A stretch of DNA of 64,000 nucleotides from positions 366,792 through 430,791 of the forward strand of contig DASVPO010000033.1 of the NCBI GenBank assembly GCA_036382855.1, read 5' to 3'. The notes under the pieces were generated by a model. It saw only the letters and a program-made list of their open reading frames with translations, was not told the origin of the DNA and did no database searches. Positions 50,870 through 63,338 of this stretch are shown here, one piece after another. Source of the DNA: DASVTR01 sp036382855 (GTDB lineage Bacteria > Acidobacteriota > Blastocatellia > Pyrinomonadales > Pyrinomonadaceae). The number at the start of each line of letters is the position of its first letter. Positions within the stretch are counted from its first letter, which is position 1. A program made the translations under genes and the position numbers.

Positions 50870-53800
50870 ATGCTGTTTCCGCAATTTTCGTCGCGGTCTT
50901 TCGTGAGAAAGGCTCTGTGGATTGCCTGTCTTATCATCGGTCTTCAGGCGAGCGCCTTAGCGCAAACCTCCAGCACGCTCACCGGCGACATCAAAGATAT
51001 TAACGGCGCAGCCCTCGTCGGCGTGAAGGTGACGGCCCGCAGCCTCGATACAGGACTGCTGCGCACGACCGTCAGCGAAGACGAAGGCCGCTTCATCTTT
51101 CCGGGCCTTGCCGTCGGGGGCTACGAGATACGCGCCGATTTCACGGGCTTCAAGCATTACGTTTATGACCGCATCAACCTGACGGTTAACGAGACGGCGA
51201 CGCTCAACATCATTATGGAGCCAGCCGGTCTGGAAGCTGAAGTGACCATCAGCGACGAAGCTGCTCTCGTTAACACAAGGACGCAGGAGCTCAGCTATCT
51301 GGTCGGCGAGCGTGCCATTCGCGAACTGCCTCTAAACGGCAGAAACTACACAGACCTTTCGCTGTTGCAGCCGGGCGTCATCGCTTACCAGAATCGCGAC
51401 GGCGGCTCTGTCGTCGCACACGGCCTCGGCATCAGCATCAACGGTCAAGACCCACGCTCGAACGTCTTTCTGCTCGACGGCACACCGCAAAACGATTTCA
51501 CCAACGGCCCCGCAGGCAGCGCCGCCGGAACATCTCTCGGCATCGAGACCATACGCGAATTTCGCGTTGAGACCAACGCCTACAGCGCCGAGTACGGCCG
51601 CAACTCCGGCGGACAGATTAACGCGGTCTCAAAATCCGGCACAAACGAGTTTCACGGCTCGCTCTACGAATTTCACCGCAACGATAACTTGGACGCGCGC
51701 AACTTCTTTGACCCTTCGCGCAAGCCTGAGTTTAAGCGCAACCAGTTTGGCGGCTCAATCGGTGGGCCCATTCGCAGGGAAAAGCTCTTCTTCTTCGCGG
51801 GCTATGAATCACTGCGCGAGAATCTGGGCCGGACAATCTCTACGGTCGTGCCCGACCTTGATGCGCGGCGCGGCGTGCTGCCCCGCCCGGGCTTTCCGGG
51901 TCAGACTATCACCGTCGCCATCAGCCCCGTCGTCCGTCCTTACCTTGACGAGTTTCCGCTGCCCAACGGGCCAAACCTCGGACAGGGACTCGCCGCCTAC
52001 AGCTTCGGCTTCGGCCAGCAGATACGCCAGCATTTTGTGCAGGGCCGTCTTGACTACAACCGCGACGCCAGCAATCAATTCTTCGCGCGCTACACCTTAG
52101 ACGACGCAGACCAACTTCTCCCGACAGACTTTCCGCAGTTTCCACGTACCTTCTTTTCGCGCAACCAGTTTTTCACGGGCGAGTATCGCCAGACCCTTTC
52201 GGCCTCGACGCTCAACACGTTCCGCATCGGCTTCAGCCGCACACGCGTGGGCCAGAACGTAGAGTCGAATGTCTCGCAAAGCTTGCAGCCATTCGTGCCC
52301 GGCAGAGACATCATCGGCGACATAGACATCGGCGGCATCCCGCGCTTCGGCCCGCAATCTTCCGGCAACCTGCGGCTCGTGCAGAACGTCTTCGGCGGCG
52401 AGTACAGCCTCTTGCATAGTCGCGGGCGGCATCTCATCAAGGCCGGAGCGCTCGTCGAGCGTTATCAGGACAACATGGTCAACCCGACCTTCGGCAATGG
52501 CATTTTTACGTTTGCAAGCTTGCGCGACTTTTTAGAAAACCGTCCGCAGCGCTTCATAGGGCTCACGCCCGACGCCGCGCTCGACCGCTACTGGCGCTTC
52601 ACGCTCGCTGGCTTCTACCTGCAAGACACCTTCCGCGCGCATCAACGCCTGAGCCTCAACGCAGGTCTCCGTTATGAAGTCGCCACACTGCCGGTTGACA
52701 TCAACGGGCGCGACTCGGCCTTGCCCAACCTGAGCGACCGCACGCCCACAACAGGCCAACTCTACCGCAACCCGACGCTGAAAAACTTCAGCCCGCGCGT
52801 CGGCTTCGCGTGGGATGTGATGGGCGACGGCCGCACAAGCGTGCGCGGCGGCTACGGCATCTACTTCAACACGAACAACCAGCAGAATTTGATTGTCACC
52901 GTGACGAATCCTCCGGCGACGCCCCGGCCCGTCATCAACAATCCAATCTTCCCTGTTCCAAACTTCGCAGGCTCAATCTCAATCCGCCCCGTGCAGTTTG
53001 ACCTCGATAATCCTTACATACAGGTCTGGAATTTGAACATACAGCGTGAGCTTCCCTTCGACACAGTGCTGACGCTCGGCTACGCAGGCTCGCGCGGCGT
53101 TCATCTGCTGCGCAGCAACGATGTCAACATCCCGCAGCCCATCATACGCGCCGACGGCACACCCTTCTGGCCCGCAGGCCAGCTACGGCCCAACACAGCA
53201 TTCACCACCATCGAGTTGAAATCGTCGGATGGTAATTCCTGGTACAACGCGCTCGTCTTCGAGTTGCGCAAGCGCTTCAGTCGCGGGTTCTATGCGCAGT
53301 CGTCCTACACCTTCTCGCGCAACATAGACACCACGCAGGCTTCGACCTTCTTCTCCGACGCGACCAACGGCACGACCACTGCCTTCCCCGAATTTCCCGG
53401 CCTCAACTACAACAAAGGTCTGGCCGATTATCACGCCAAGCACAACTGGGTCTTCAACTTCGTCTGGGAAATTCCCTTCGCGCGAAACTTGAAGGGCTTC
53501 GCCGGTCAGGTTCTGGACGGCTGGCAGCTTTCAGGCATCGGGCAGGCACGCAGCGGAAATCCCTTGACGGTCTTTGTCGTGCGTAACCGTTCGCGCTCGC
53601 AGTGGTCGCCGTCGCTCTCGCCGGGCGTGGGCTTCGACCGGCCGAGCTTCGCTCCCGGCTTTACTGCCGGTTCGGCAGTGACCGGCGACCCCAACTCTTA
53701 TTTCAACCCGGCGGCCTTTGTCCTTCAGCCTGCCGGAACTCTCGGCAACGTCGGCCGCGGCGCGCTCACCGGGCCAAACCTGCGCACCTTCGATTTGTCT

Positions 53801-54019
53801 GCGCTCAAAAACATTCGCCTATCAAGCCTCGGTGATTCGACGCGCCTGCAATTTCGCATCGAAGCTTTCAACCTTTTCAACCGAACGAATTTCTCCGTGC
53901 CGAGCCTGCTCGCTTTTACAGGCGTTGACGGCGAAGCGCCGCTCTCGTCGCTCGGCCGTATCCGCTCGACCGCGACATCTGCGCGGCAGATTCAGTTGGG
54001 ATTAAGACTAACGTTTTAG
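50870..54019 (+). CDS. Oar-like TonB-dependent outer-membrane receptor 2
   Basis: A 1049-residue relative of receptor 1 with the same order: signal peptide (about 1-34, ASALAQTS), carboxypeptidase-regulatory-like domain (about 37-120, GDIKDINGAALVGVKVTARS), plug (about 130-260, LPLNGRNYTDLSLLQPG, FLLDGTPQNDF) and beta-barrel ending QLGLRLTF. It is divergent from receptor 1, suggesting shared control through the boxes at 50721-50769. The ligand is unknown. The ATG at 50870 follows a purine-rich GAAGAAATAAG stretch. Confidence 0.9.
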   Translation: MLFPQFSSRSFVRKALWIACLIIGLQASALAQTSSTLTGDIKDINGAALVGVKVTARSLDTGLLRTTVSEDEGRFIFPGLAVGGYEIRADFTGFKHYVYDRINLTVNETATLNIIMEPAGLEAEVTISDEAALVNTRTQELSYLVGERAIRELPLNGRNYTDLSLLQPGVIAYQNRDGGSVVAHGLGISINGQDPRSNVFLLDGTPQNDFTNGPAGSAAGTSLGIETIREFRVETNAYSAEYGRNSGGQINAVSKSGTNEFHGSLYEFHRNDNLDARNFFDPSRKPEFKRNQFGGSIGGPIRREKLFFFAGYESLRENLGRTISTVVPDLDARRGVLPRPGFPGQTITVAISPVVRPYLDEFPLPNGPNLGQGLAAYSFGFGQQIRQHFVQGRLDYNRDASNQFFARYTLDDADQLLPTDFPQFPRTFFSRNQFFTGEYRQTLSASTLNTFRIGFSRTRVGQNVESNVSQSLQPFVPGRDIIGDIDIGGIPRFGPQSSGNLRLVQNVFGGEYSLLHSRGRHLIKAGALVERYQDNMVNPTFGNGIFTFASLRDFLENRPQRFIGLTPDAALDRYWRFTLAGFYLQDTFRAHQRLSLNAGLRYEVATLPVDINGRDSALPNLSDRTPTTGQLYRNPTLKNFSPRVGFAWDVMGDGRTSVRGGYGIYFNTNNQQNLIVTVTNPPATPRPVINNPIFPVPNFAGSISIRPVQFDLDNPYIQVWNLNIQRELPFDTVLTLGYAGSRGVHLLRSNDVNIPQPIIRADGTPFWPAGQLRPNTAFTTIELKSSDGNSWYNALVFELRKRFSRGFYAQSSYTFSRNIDTTQASTFFSDATNGTTTAFPEFPGLNYNKGLADYHAKHNWVFNFVWEIPFARNLKGFAGQVLDGWQLSGIGQARSGNPLTVFVVRNRSRSQWSPSLSPGVGFDRPSFAPGFTAGSAVTGDPNSYFNPAAFVLQPAGTLGNVGRGALTGPNLRTFDLSALKNIRLSSLGDSTRLQFRIEAFNLFNRTNFSVPSLLAFTGVDGEAPLSSLGRIRSTATSARQIQLGLRLTF

Positions 54020-54047
54020 CGTTCCGGCGTTCGACGTTCGACAAACA

Positions 54048-54126
54048 GCAGTCAGCTTTCGGCAAGGTACAATCTAGAATTTGAAATTTCAGATTGTGCT
54101 TGGTTGAAGGCTGACCGCCGTCTGCT
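54048..54126. repeat. Nested imperfect palindrome
   Basis: ACAATCT near 54067 pairs with AGATTGT near 54089, and the outer AGCAGTCAGC matches GCTGACCGCCGTCTGCT. The element follows the TonB receptor 2 stop and ends before the EamA-like gene, so it may help terminate the receptor transcript. It resembles the other intergenic palindromes in style. Confidence 0.5.
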
Positions 54127-54147
54127 CATCGCTTAAGGAGACACTTG

Positions 54148-54597
54148 ATGATCTGGATAATCTTCGCTCTCGGTGCGGCGTTGTCTTGGGGACTTTATGG
54201 TCCAATTCTGCATCAGGGGCAGGTGGAGTTGAAGAACCCTATGCGGGCGCTGTTGTGTGTGGGCGTCGCGTACTTCCTCGTAGGTGTCCTCGTGCCGGTT
54301 GTTAGCCTCTGGTCGCAGGGACAACTCGGCGGCTTCAACACGAAGGGGTCACTGGCGGCGACGGCGGGCGGTGCGCTCGGCGCGCTCGGCGCAGTCTGTA
54401 TTATCTTCGCTTTCAAGACGGGCGGCCTTCCGACCTACGTGATGCCGCTCGTCTTTGCGGGTGCGCCCCTGGTCAACGTGCTTTTTTCGATGTGGCTGCA
54501 TCCGCCGAAGACATCACCGAATCCGCTGCTCTACATAGGGTTTGTGCTGGCCTCGCTCGGCGCAGGATTGGTGCTCTACTTCAAACCTCAATCGTGA
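54148..54597 (+). CDS. EamA/DMT-like half transporter
   Basis: A 150-residue membrane protein with five predicted helices, about half the size of a DMT exporter: WIIFALGAALSWGLYGPILHQGQ, then ALGALGAVCIIFAFKTGGLPTYVMPLVFAGAPLVNVLFSMW and LYIGFVLASLGAGLVLYF. Small multidrug- or DMT-like proteins of this size act as dimers. The start ATG 54148 has AAGGAG 7 nt upstream; the frame also opens at TTG 54145. Substrate unknown. A small hairpin overlaps the stop codon. Confidence 0.72.
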   Translation: MIWIIFALGAALSWGLYGPILHQGQVELKNPMRALLCVGVAYFLVGVLVPVVSLWSQGQLGGFNTKGSLAATAGGALGALGAVCIIFAFKTGGLPTYVMPLVFAGAPLVNVLFSMWLHPPKTSPNPLLYIGFVLASLGAGLVLYFKPQS

Positions 54598-54616
54598 GTT
54601 TGAGACCTCAAACTCA
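54595..54616 (+). terminator. Hairpin overlapping the EamA-like stop codon
   Basis: TGAGTTTGA (54595-54603) pairs with TCAAACTCA (54608-54616) around a 4-nt loop. No T-run follows, so it is a weak candidate. Confidence 0.35.
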
Positions 54617-54662
54617 TAACGATTTAAGATGACGGGCGTGCTCGGCCGCGTCTGCCGCAGGC

Positions 54663-54706
54663 TTTACAATCATTTTACAAACGGGACGCACCCGTGTCGC
54701 TATAAT
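54663..54706 (-). promoter_or_regulatory. Perfect Pho-box-like repeat and -10 element upstream of propeller F
   Basis: TTTACAA (54663-54669) is exactly repeated at 54674-54680, 11 bp apart; on the minus strand this reads TTGTAAA-N4-TTGTAAA, the consensus of the other sites. A canonical TATAAT (54701-54706) on the plus strand follows 20 nt after the repeat, with no good -35 in between, as in activator-dependent promoters. The propeller gene starts 114 nt further on. Confidence 0.55.
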
Positions 54707-54819
54707 CCTAGAACTTTCATCCGGGACGGCACGTTGTAGCTATTAACTTCAGTTGTTTCGCCACGTTCGCAAGGTCAAACGTCTAATCGCAGAGTCAGGT
54801 AATGAAGGAGGCGTCAGAA

Positions 54820-56067
54820 ATGAGAAGCTCGCGCGTGATGTTGTTGGGCGCAGTCGTTACGCTTTTATTGTTATCGGTAGCCCGTGCCGGGGCGCAGACA
54901 GGCGGCGAGTGGCCGCAGTGGCGCGGAAGCAATCGCGACGGCATCTCGAAAGAGACGGGGCTGCTCAAGCAGTGGCCTGCGGAAGGGCCGCCGCTGGCCT
55001 GGAAGACGACAGGCGCGGGCCGTGGCTATTCTTCGCTCGCCATCTCGAAGGGGCGCATCTATACGATGGGACTGCGCGGTGAACGCGAGCACATCATCGC
55101 CTTCGACGTTGCGACCGGCAAAGAAGCGTGGGCCACCCCGCACGGCACGGCTGCTTTCCGCAATGACCGCGGCGACGGCCCGCGCGGCACACCGACCATT
55201 GACGGCGACCGTCTCTACGCGCTCGGCGGCAACGGCGACCTCTCCGCACTCGACACAAAGACGGGCCGCGTCGTCTGGACGATGAACGTCCTGCAAAAGT
55301 TTGGCGGCTCAAACATCACTTGGGGCATTAGCGAGTCGCCGCTCGTTGTCGGTGAAAAGCTGCTGGTCAACGCGGGCGGCCCGAATGCTTCCATCGTTGC
55401 GCTCAACAAAAAAGATGGCTCGTTGATATGGAAGAGCCAGAGCGACCGCGCAGGTTATTCGTCCGGCATTCCCGTGCAAGTCGGTGGTAAAACGCAGGTC
55501 GTCTTCTTCACGCACCAGCGCGGACTCGGCTTAGATCTTGAGACGGGCGCTCTCTTATGGGAGTATCCGCGCGCTGCGAACAACGTCGCCAACGCCGCGA
55601 CACCGATTGCTCGCGGCAACCGCGTCTTCATCACTTCGGACTACGGCAACGGCGGTGGCGTCGTTGAAATCAAATCGGACGCCAAAGGCGTCACCGCCAC
55701 GGAAGTCTATTTCACGAAGGACATGCGCAATCATCACAGCAGCTCCGTTCTCGTCGGAGATCATCTGTATGGATTTTCGAGCAGCATCCTGACGGCGATG
55801 CGCTTCGACACGGGCGAGATTGCATGGCGCGACCGCAGCGTCGGCAAGGGTTCGCTCGTCTACGCAGACGGGCATCTCTACTGCCTCAGCGAAAACGGCG
55901 TCGTCGGCCTCGTCGAAGCCACACCCGAAGGCTATCGCGAGAAGGGGCGCTTCCGTATCCCGCAGGACTCGCTGCCCACTTGGGCCCACCCGGTCGTCGC
56001 CGGAGGCCGTCTCTACCTCCGCGATCAGGATACGATTTACGCTTACGACGTGAGAGAAAAGAAGTAG
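54820..56067 (+). CDS. Secreted PQQ-like beta-propeller protein F
   Basis: ATG 54820 has AAGGAGG about 8 nt upstream and starts a signal peptide MRSSRVMLLGAVVTLLLLSVARAGAQ; the frame also opens at 54802. The mature protein begins EWPQWRGSNRDGISKETGLLKQW, the edge motif of the propeller family in this window, and continues with blades such as SALDTKTGRVVWTM and LDLETGALLWEYP to the end (415 aa in total). It lies downstream of a TATAAT and a perfect direct-repeat box. A heptamer palindrome follows the stop codon. Confidence 0.85.
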   Translation: MRSSRVMLLGAVVTLLLLSVARAGAQTGGEWPQWRGSNRDGISKETGLLKQWPAEGPPLAWKTTGAGRGYSSLAISKGRIYTMGLRGEREHIIAFDVATGKEAWATPHGTAAFRNDRGDGPRGTPTIDGDRLYALGGNGDLSALDTKTGRVVWTMNVLQKFGGSNITWGISESPLVVGEKLLVNAGGPNASIVALNKKDGSLIWKSQSDRAGYSSGIPVQVGGKTQVVFFTHQRGLGLDLETGALLWEYPRAANNVANAATPIARGNRVFITSDYGNGGGVVEIKSDAKGVTATEVYFTKDMRNHHSSSVLVGDHLYGFSSSILTAMRFDTGEIAWRDRSVGKGSLVYADGHLYCLSENGVVGLVEATPEGYREKGRFRIPQDSLPTWAHPVVAGGRLYLRDQDTIYAYDVREKK

Positions 56068-56091
56068 CCACAGATAAAGTCAGGGAAAAAA

Positions 56092-56158
56092 GGGGAAGAG
56101 GTTAAAGGGGTAAAGGGAAGACAACTGGCCTTCCTTTTCACCTTTTACCCTCTTCCCC
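56092..56158. repeat. Palindromic 7-nt repeat arrays (GGGGAAG/TTAAAGG family)
   Basis: The 29-nt arms at 56092-56120 and 56130-56158 are largely complementary (GGGGAAGAGG... with ...CTCTTCCCC). The element sits between the convergent propeller F and permease genes and may act as a bidirectional terminator. Confidence 0.7.
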
Positions 56159-56190
56159 TTTTCCCCTTCTTTCGTGTTTGCGGTGGTTGA

Positions 56191-59655
<3,465 letters not shown>

Positions 59656-59662
59656 AACAAAG

Positions 59663-59744
59663 AAACGATGAACGCGGCAGCGATGAACGATGAATGACAG
59701 GCAAGCTGCTTATCGTTCATCATTCATCGTTCATCATTCATCCT
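59663..59744. repeat. Intergenic palindrome of 7-nt repeats (GAACGAT family), copy 3
   Basis: The right half is five tandem CATCRTT heptamers (about 59710-59744); the left half carries AACGATGAA units (from 59663) that complement it. It fills the gap between the ATPase and permease genes and encodes the last residues of the ATPase (KDE and stop). Confidence 0.7.
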
Positions 59745-60408
59745 TGCTTTTCAGTCTCCTTTCCAATAGCTCGTAGCGCACGGGGAAGCGTGCGGCCAGT
59801 TCCGCGCTGTGTGTGACGACGATGAGGATGGTTTCCTGTTGCCTGTGTAGTTCGAGCAGGAGTGAAGCGACAACGTCGGCCGACTTGTGGTCCAGATTGC
59901 CGGTCGGCTCATCGCAAAGAAGCAGGAGCGGCCTCATCACAAGGGCGCGTGCGAGCGCCACGCGCTGCTTTTCGCCGCCCGATAGCTCTGCCGGACGGTG
60001 CTCTATTCTTCCGGCCAGCCCGACCTGCTCAAGAAGCGAGCGCGCACGCGTTTCAGCTTCATGGCCGTCGGCTTTCGCGACGAGAGTTGGCGTTAAGACG
60101 TTTTCGATGACGGAACACTGGGGGAGAAGACAGTGGTCTTGAAAGATAAAGCCTATCTCTTGATTACGGAAGGCGGCGAGTTCTCTCTCTTTCAGTTGGA
60201 AGGGGTCTTGCCCGTCGAGGCGCACGCTGCCCGCGCTTGGCGGCTCAAGCGCGCCGAGGATGTAGAGCAGCGTGCTCTTGCCGCTGCCGGATGGGCCCAT
60301 TATCGCGACCGACTCACCACGCGTTAAAGAGAGCGACACGTCTTCGAGGATTGAAAGCCCGCCCTGCGGAGTCGGGTATTCTTTCGAGAGATTGGCGACT
60401 TCGAGCAA
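59734..60408 (-). CDS. ABC transporter ATP-binding protein (MacB/LolD-like)
   Basis: A 224-residue ATPase with Walker A GPSGSGKS (about 39-46), a Q-loop region, signature LSGGEKQRVALARAL (about 145-159) and Walker B LLLCDEPTGNLD (about 167-178), followed by an H-loop in VVTHSAELAARF. The sequence type (NLSKEYPTPQGGLSILEDVSLSL...GSVRLDGQDPF) is that of MacB/LolD ATPases that drive FtsX-like permeases. The partner permease is encoded immediately downstream. The C-terminus ends in a dispersed heptamer repeat. Confidence 0.92.
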   Translation of the reverse strand: MLEVANLSKEYPTPQGGLSILEDVSLSLTRGESVAIMGPSGSGKSTLLYILGALEPPSAGSVRLDGQDPFQLKERELAAFRNQEIGFIFQDHCLLPQCSVIENVLTPTLVAKADGHEAETRARSLLEQVGLAGRIEHRPAELSGGEKQRVALARALVMRPLLLLCDEPTGNLDHKSADVVASLLLELHRQQETILIVVTHSAELAARFPVRYELLERRLKSKDE

Positions 60409-60440
60409 CTTTGCGAAACCCTCCAGCCTGTTTACAGGTC

Positions 60441-61778
60441 TTAAGCTGCGCCGACACGCGCCGCTTCATCGCTTCTGTTCGTCGTCTCGTCTGCGAGGCC
60501 GCCGTAAACTTCGAGAGCGCGACTCGCCATGCGTGCCACGCTGTAGTGCTCGCGGACTCCGCGAAGGCCGTTGCCGCCGAGCGTTTCCGCCAATGACGGA
60601 TTTTGGTAAAGCTGAAAGAGACCTTCAGCCAGTGCTTCCGGGTCATCAGGCTTGACGAGCAAGCCGCCCTCCGTCTTCTCTATTATTTCCGTGAAAGCGC
60701 CGCGACGCGGCTGCACAACAGGCACACCGCAAGCCATCGCTTCGAGCAGAAAGATTCCCTTCGGCTCATCATAGGTGGCGGGCACGGAGAGCACGTCCAT
60801 GCGACGCAAAAAATCTATCTTCTCCTGACGGTCGAGCACGCCACGGTAGTGAAACTCGTCGGCCAGTCCCCACTCTTTCAAGCGTTGCGCAATTGACTCC
60901 AGATAATCTTTATTCTCCGCGCCTAGATAGCCTGCGACTTCGAGACGCGCCGCCGGAAAATCCGTGCGCACGCGCCGCAAGTGATGGTAAGCCTCTGCCA
61001 GAACGTGCAAGCCTTTTTCGGGTGCGACGCGTGCGAAGTAGCCGATGGTGAAAGGCGCTGTACGCGTCTGCGGCGGGCGCGCACCGTAGCCTTTGAGATT
61101 GATGCCGAGGGGCACAACGCGTATTTTGTCGCGAGGGATGCTGAGATAATCCGGCATAAAGCGAGCGTAGTATTCGCTGACGGCGATAAACGCATCAACA
61201 TGACGAACGTTCTCGCGAATCAATGCAAGCGCTTCGCTGCGATACGGTCCTTGAAGTCCGTCCAGAAATAAATCTTCGCCCTGAAGTGTGCAGTAGACGG
61301 GGCGGCCCAGAGCTTCCTTGAGCGGCTTAGCTAGGCCGATTAAGAGCGTGTAGGGCAGGCTGATGACATCGGGTTGTTCTTCGTGGCGCAGCCAGTCGAG
61401 CATCTTCAGTAGTTCTTTGCGCTGGTTGCCGTCTTCGCCCTTGAGCATCGAGACGGTTAGTTGGCCCAGCAACTTCGGGCTGGTGGAAATAGAGCGGCGC
61501 GCGGCCAGCTTCAACATCGGAGCGGAATCCCAAAGGCGGTCGAGCAGCCAAGGCGTCTTACGGAACAGCGAGACATACTGTTGTAGATAAACGCTGATGC
61601 CGCCGAAGAAGACTTTTTGCTGGCTGACGTTCTGTTCGTCGGTCAGCGTCGGCGTGTAGATGGGAATCAGCATAACGTCGTGGCCGCGAGAAATCATCTC
61701 AGCGGCCAGAGCATTATCGCGCAGGCAACTACCGCAATACATGTTAGCGGCCCCGGCGGTGATGTAGAGAATCCTCAT
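60441..61778 (-). CDS. GT4-type glycosyltransferase
   Basis: A 445-residue retaining glycosyltransferase of the GT-B fold. The N-terminal domain opens with MRILYITAGAANMYCGSCLRDNALAAEM (glycine-rich acceptor loop). The C-terminal domain starts near 245 with GYFARVAPEKGLHVLAEAYHHL and contains the nucleotide-sugar EX7E motif in YDEPKGIFLLEAMACGVPVV (about 335-354). The donor and acceptor are unknown. Spacing to the ABC ATPase gene is 32 nt and to the reductase gene 15 nt, so these genes likely form one operon dedicated to making and exporting an envelope glycoconjugate or lipid. Confidence 0.87.
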   Translation of the reverse strand: MRILYITAGAANMYCGSCLRDNALAAEMISRGHDVMLIPIYTPTLTDEQNVSQQKVFFGGISVYLQQYVSLFRKTPWLLDRLWDSAPMLKLAARRSISTSPKLLGQLTVSMLKGEDGNQRKELLKMLDWLRHEEQPDVISLPYTLLIGLAKPLKEALGRPVYCTLQGEDLFLDGLQGPYRSEALALIRENVRHVDAFIAVSEYYARFMPDYLSIPRDKIRVVPLGINLKGYGARPPQTRTAPFTIGYFARVAPEKGLHVLAEAYHHLRRVRTDFPAARLEVAGYLGAENKDYLESIAQRLKEWGLADEFHYRGVLDRQEKIDFLRRMDVLSVPATYDEPKGIFLLEAMACGVPVVQPRRGAFTEIIEKTEGGLLVKPDDPEALAEGLFQLYQNPSLAETLGGNGLRGVREHYSVARMASRALEVYGGLADETTNRSDEAARVGAA

Positions 61779-61793
61779 CTTAAACGTTCAAAC

Positions 61794-63224
61794 TCAAACG
61801 GCTGCGGCGGCACGCTGAAAGGCCCTGCGCGCGTACAAATGCTCGAACAGATTTCCCTCGTGCGGCTGGTTCCAACTGACCTGATTCGTCGGCACAGCGC
61901 CCAGATTCAGCCGGTCAACATTTGGCGACGCGACAAGGCTGCGTATTAATTCGGGGTCGTTGGTGATGGCTGTGACGACAAGGCTTGGGCCAATCGCCGC
62001 AGGGATCGAGTCTTGCCGTGCCTTGACGACGCTCGCGAAGGGAAAGAGAAACTCCCTGTTCGCCAACGGATGCGACGCGTCTTCGCAGAGCACGATTGTC
62101 GGCAACAGGTACGAACAGTTTTGCCAGTTAACTAGTCGTTCACCGTCTCTATAGGAAGCCGTCACGTCGCGTGCTCCCGGCTGCGTTAGTTCATGCTCGA
62201 TGTTTGCGTTGATACGCGCGGCAACGTTTGCGTCAGCGAAAGGAGCGACTTGTGCTGCTTCGTCTCCGGCATCGCGTGGCAAGATGCGCGACAATTTTCC
62301 GGCCAGCGCTTCGCTGATCTCCTCTGCGCGCGACGGAACCCAGATAGCGGACGCGTTGATACACGAACGCCCGCCATTCTCTGCGATGGATGCGACCATC
62401 ACGTCCAGATACTTCTCCCAGTCGTCAATGCAATCTTCGCCGATGATAATCTTGCTGTAGCCCGGCCCGTGCACTTCAACGCGCTGGTCGTCTTTCCAGA
62501 TGCCCGTCGAACCTGTGTCGCCGAAAACCATCCCGCGCCCTGTGCGCCGCAGAATTTCGCCCGCGCCCGCGTGGTCGGTCGGGTAAAAGCTGAACGCCTC
62601 AGCCGGCGCACCGGCCTTTATCAACGCCTGAATAACACGAAACGGCGTCCAGGGCTCTGCGCTCCCCGGCTTCAGGACGAGCGGAATTTTCAGAGGCACG
62701 GCGGGAATCCAGAGCGAATGAACGCCCGGAGAATTATTCGGCAACACGACGCCGAGCGACTGCGTGCGCGGGAAAAAGCTTACGAGATGTCCGCCCGCTT
62801 CCCCGAACCCTTTGTCCAGCACAGACAAATCAAGATTCCTCGTCAGCCCCGCGAGCACGTCTTTCATCTCGGCCATCACGCCGCCAATCTTCGCCATGTT
62901 GCGCCGCACAAGCACGTGAGGCAAGCCGGTCGTCGCAGAAACCTGCCGCACGTAATCCTCCGGCCTCTGCCTTTCATCACCCAAAGGTAATTCGTCATTC
63001 GTAAAATGCCCGGCCGCACGCGCGCACACATCCAGAAGTTCCGCGCAGGAAAACTTCGAGAGCGCCCTGCGCCCCTCGTCCTGATTGAGCAGGTCACGAC
63101 GAATCAAGCCGACGTTAGCCTGACTGACCTCAACGAACAACTCACGCGTCCTATGATGCGCCACACGCTGAACATCCAAGCTCACGTACGGTTCGCCCCT
63201 GCGCAGTAATGGAAGATGAAGCAT
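61794..63224 (-). CDS. Aldehyde dehydrogenase superfamily protein, acyl-CoA-reductase-like
   Basis: A 476-residue protein of the ALDH fold. PNNSPGVHSLWIPAVPLKIPLVLKPGSAEPWTP (about 166-198) is the cofactor-binding region, FGDTGSTG (about 235-242) replaces the usual F-x-GS turn, and the catalytic Cys is in GGRSCINAS (about 283-291). The general-base Glu segment (ELGGK) of aldehyde oxidisers is replaced by VHGPGYSK, as in reductases that handle thioesters. Together with the ligase-like gene upstream this suggests a LuxC/LuxE-type conversion of a carboxylic acid to an aldehyde, which is inference. Confidence 0.7.
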   Translation of the reverse strand: MLHLPLLRRGEPYVSLDVQRVAHHRTRELFVEVSQANVGLIRRDLLNQDEGRRALSKFSCAELLDVCARAAGHFTNDELPLGDERQRPEDYVRQVSATTGLPHVLVRRNMAKIGGVMAEMKDVLAGLTRNLDLSVLDKGFGEAGGHLVSFFPRTQSLGVVLPNNSPGVHSLWIPAVPLKIPLVLKPGSAEPWTPFRVIQALIKAGAPAEAFSFYPTDHAGAGEILRRTGRGMVFGDTGSTGIWKDDQRVEVHGPGYSKIIIGEDCIDDWEKYLDVMVASIAENGGRSCINASAIWVPSRAEEISEALAGKLSRILPRDAGDEAAQVAPFADANVAARINANIEHELTQPGARDVTASYRDGERLVNWQNCSYLLPTIVLCEDASHPLANREFLFPFASVVKARQDSIPAAIGPSLVVTAITNDPELIRSLVASPNVDRLNLGAVPTNQVSWNQPHEGNLFEHLYARRAFQRAAAAV

Positions 63225-63230
63225 AAGAAA

Positions 63231-63336
63231 TTTTTGATTTTGAATTTTAGATTTGCGATTGGAAGCGGGCTAAAGATTTGAAATTTAATTTCTCATCCTT
63301 GTCCAATCAAAAATCGCAAATCAAAAATCTAAAATG
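63231..63336. repeat. Palindromic 7-nt repeat arrays (AAATCGC/AAAATCT family)
   Basis: The left arm (63231-63262, TGATTTT, GAATTTT, AGATTTG, CGATTGG) and right arm (63303-63336, CCAATC, AAAAATC, GCAAATC, AAAAATC, TAAAAT) are complementary by heptamer phase. The element fills the gap between the ligase-like and reductase genes. Confidence 0.72.
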
Positions 63337-63338
63337 GA

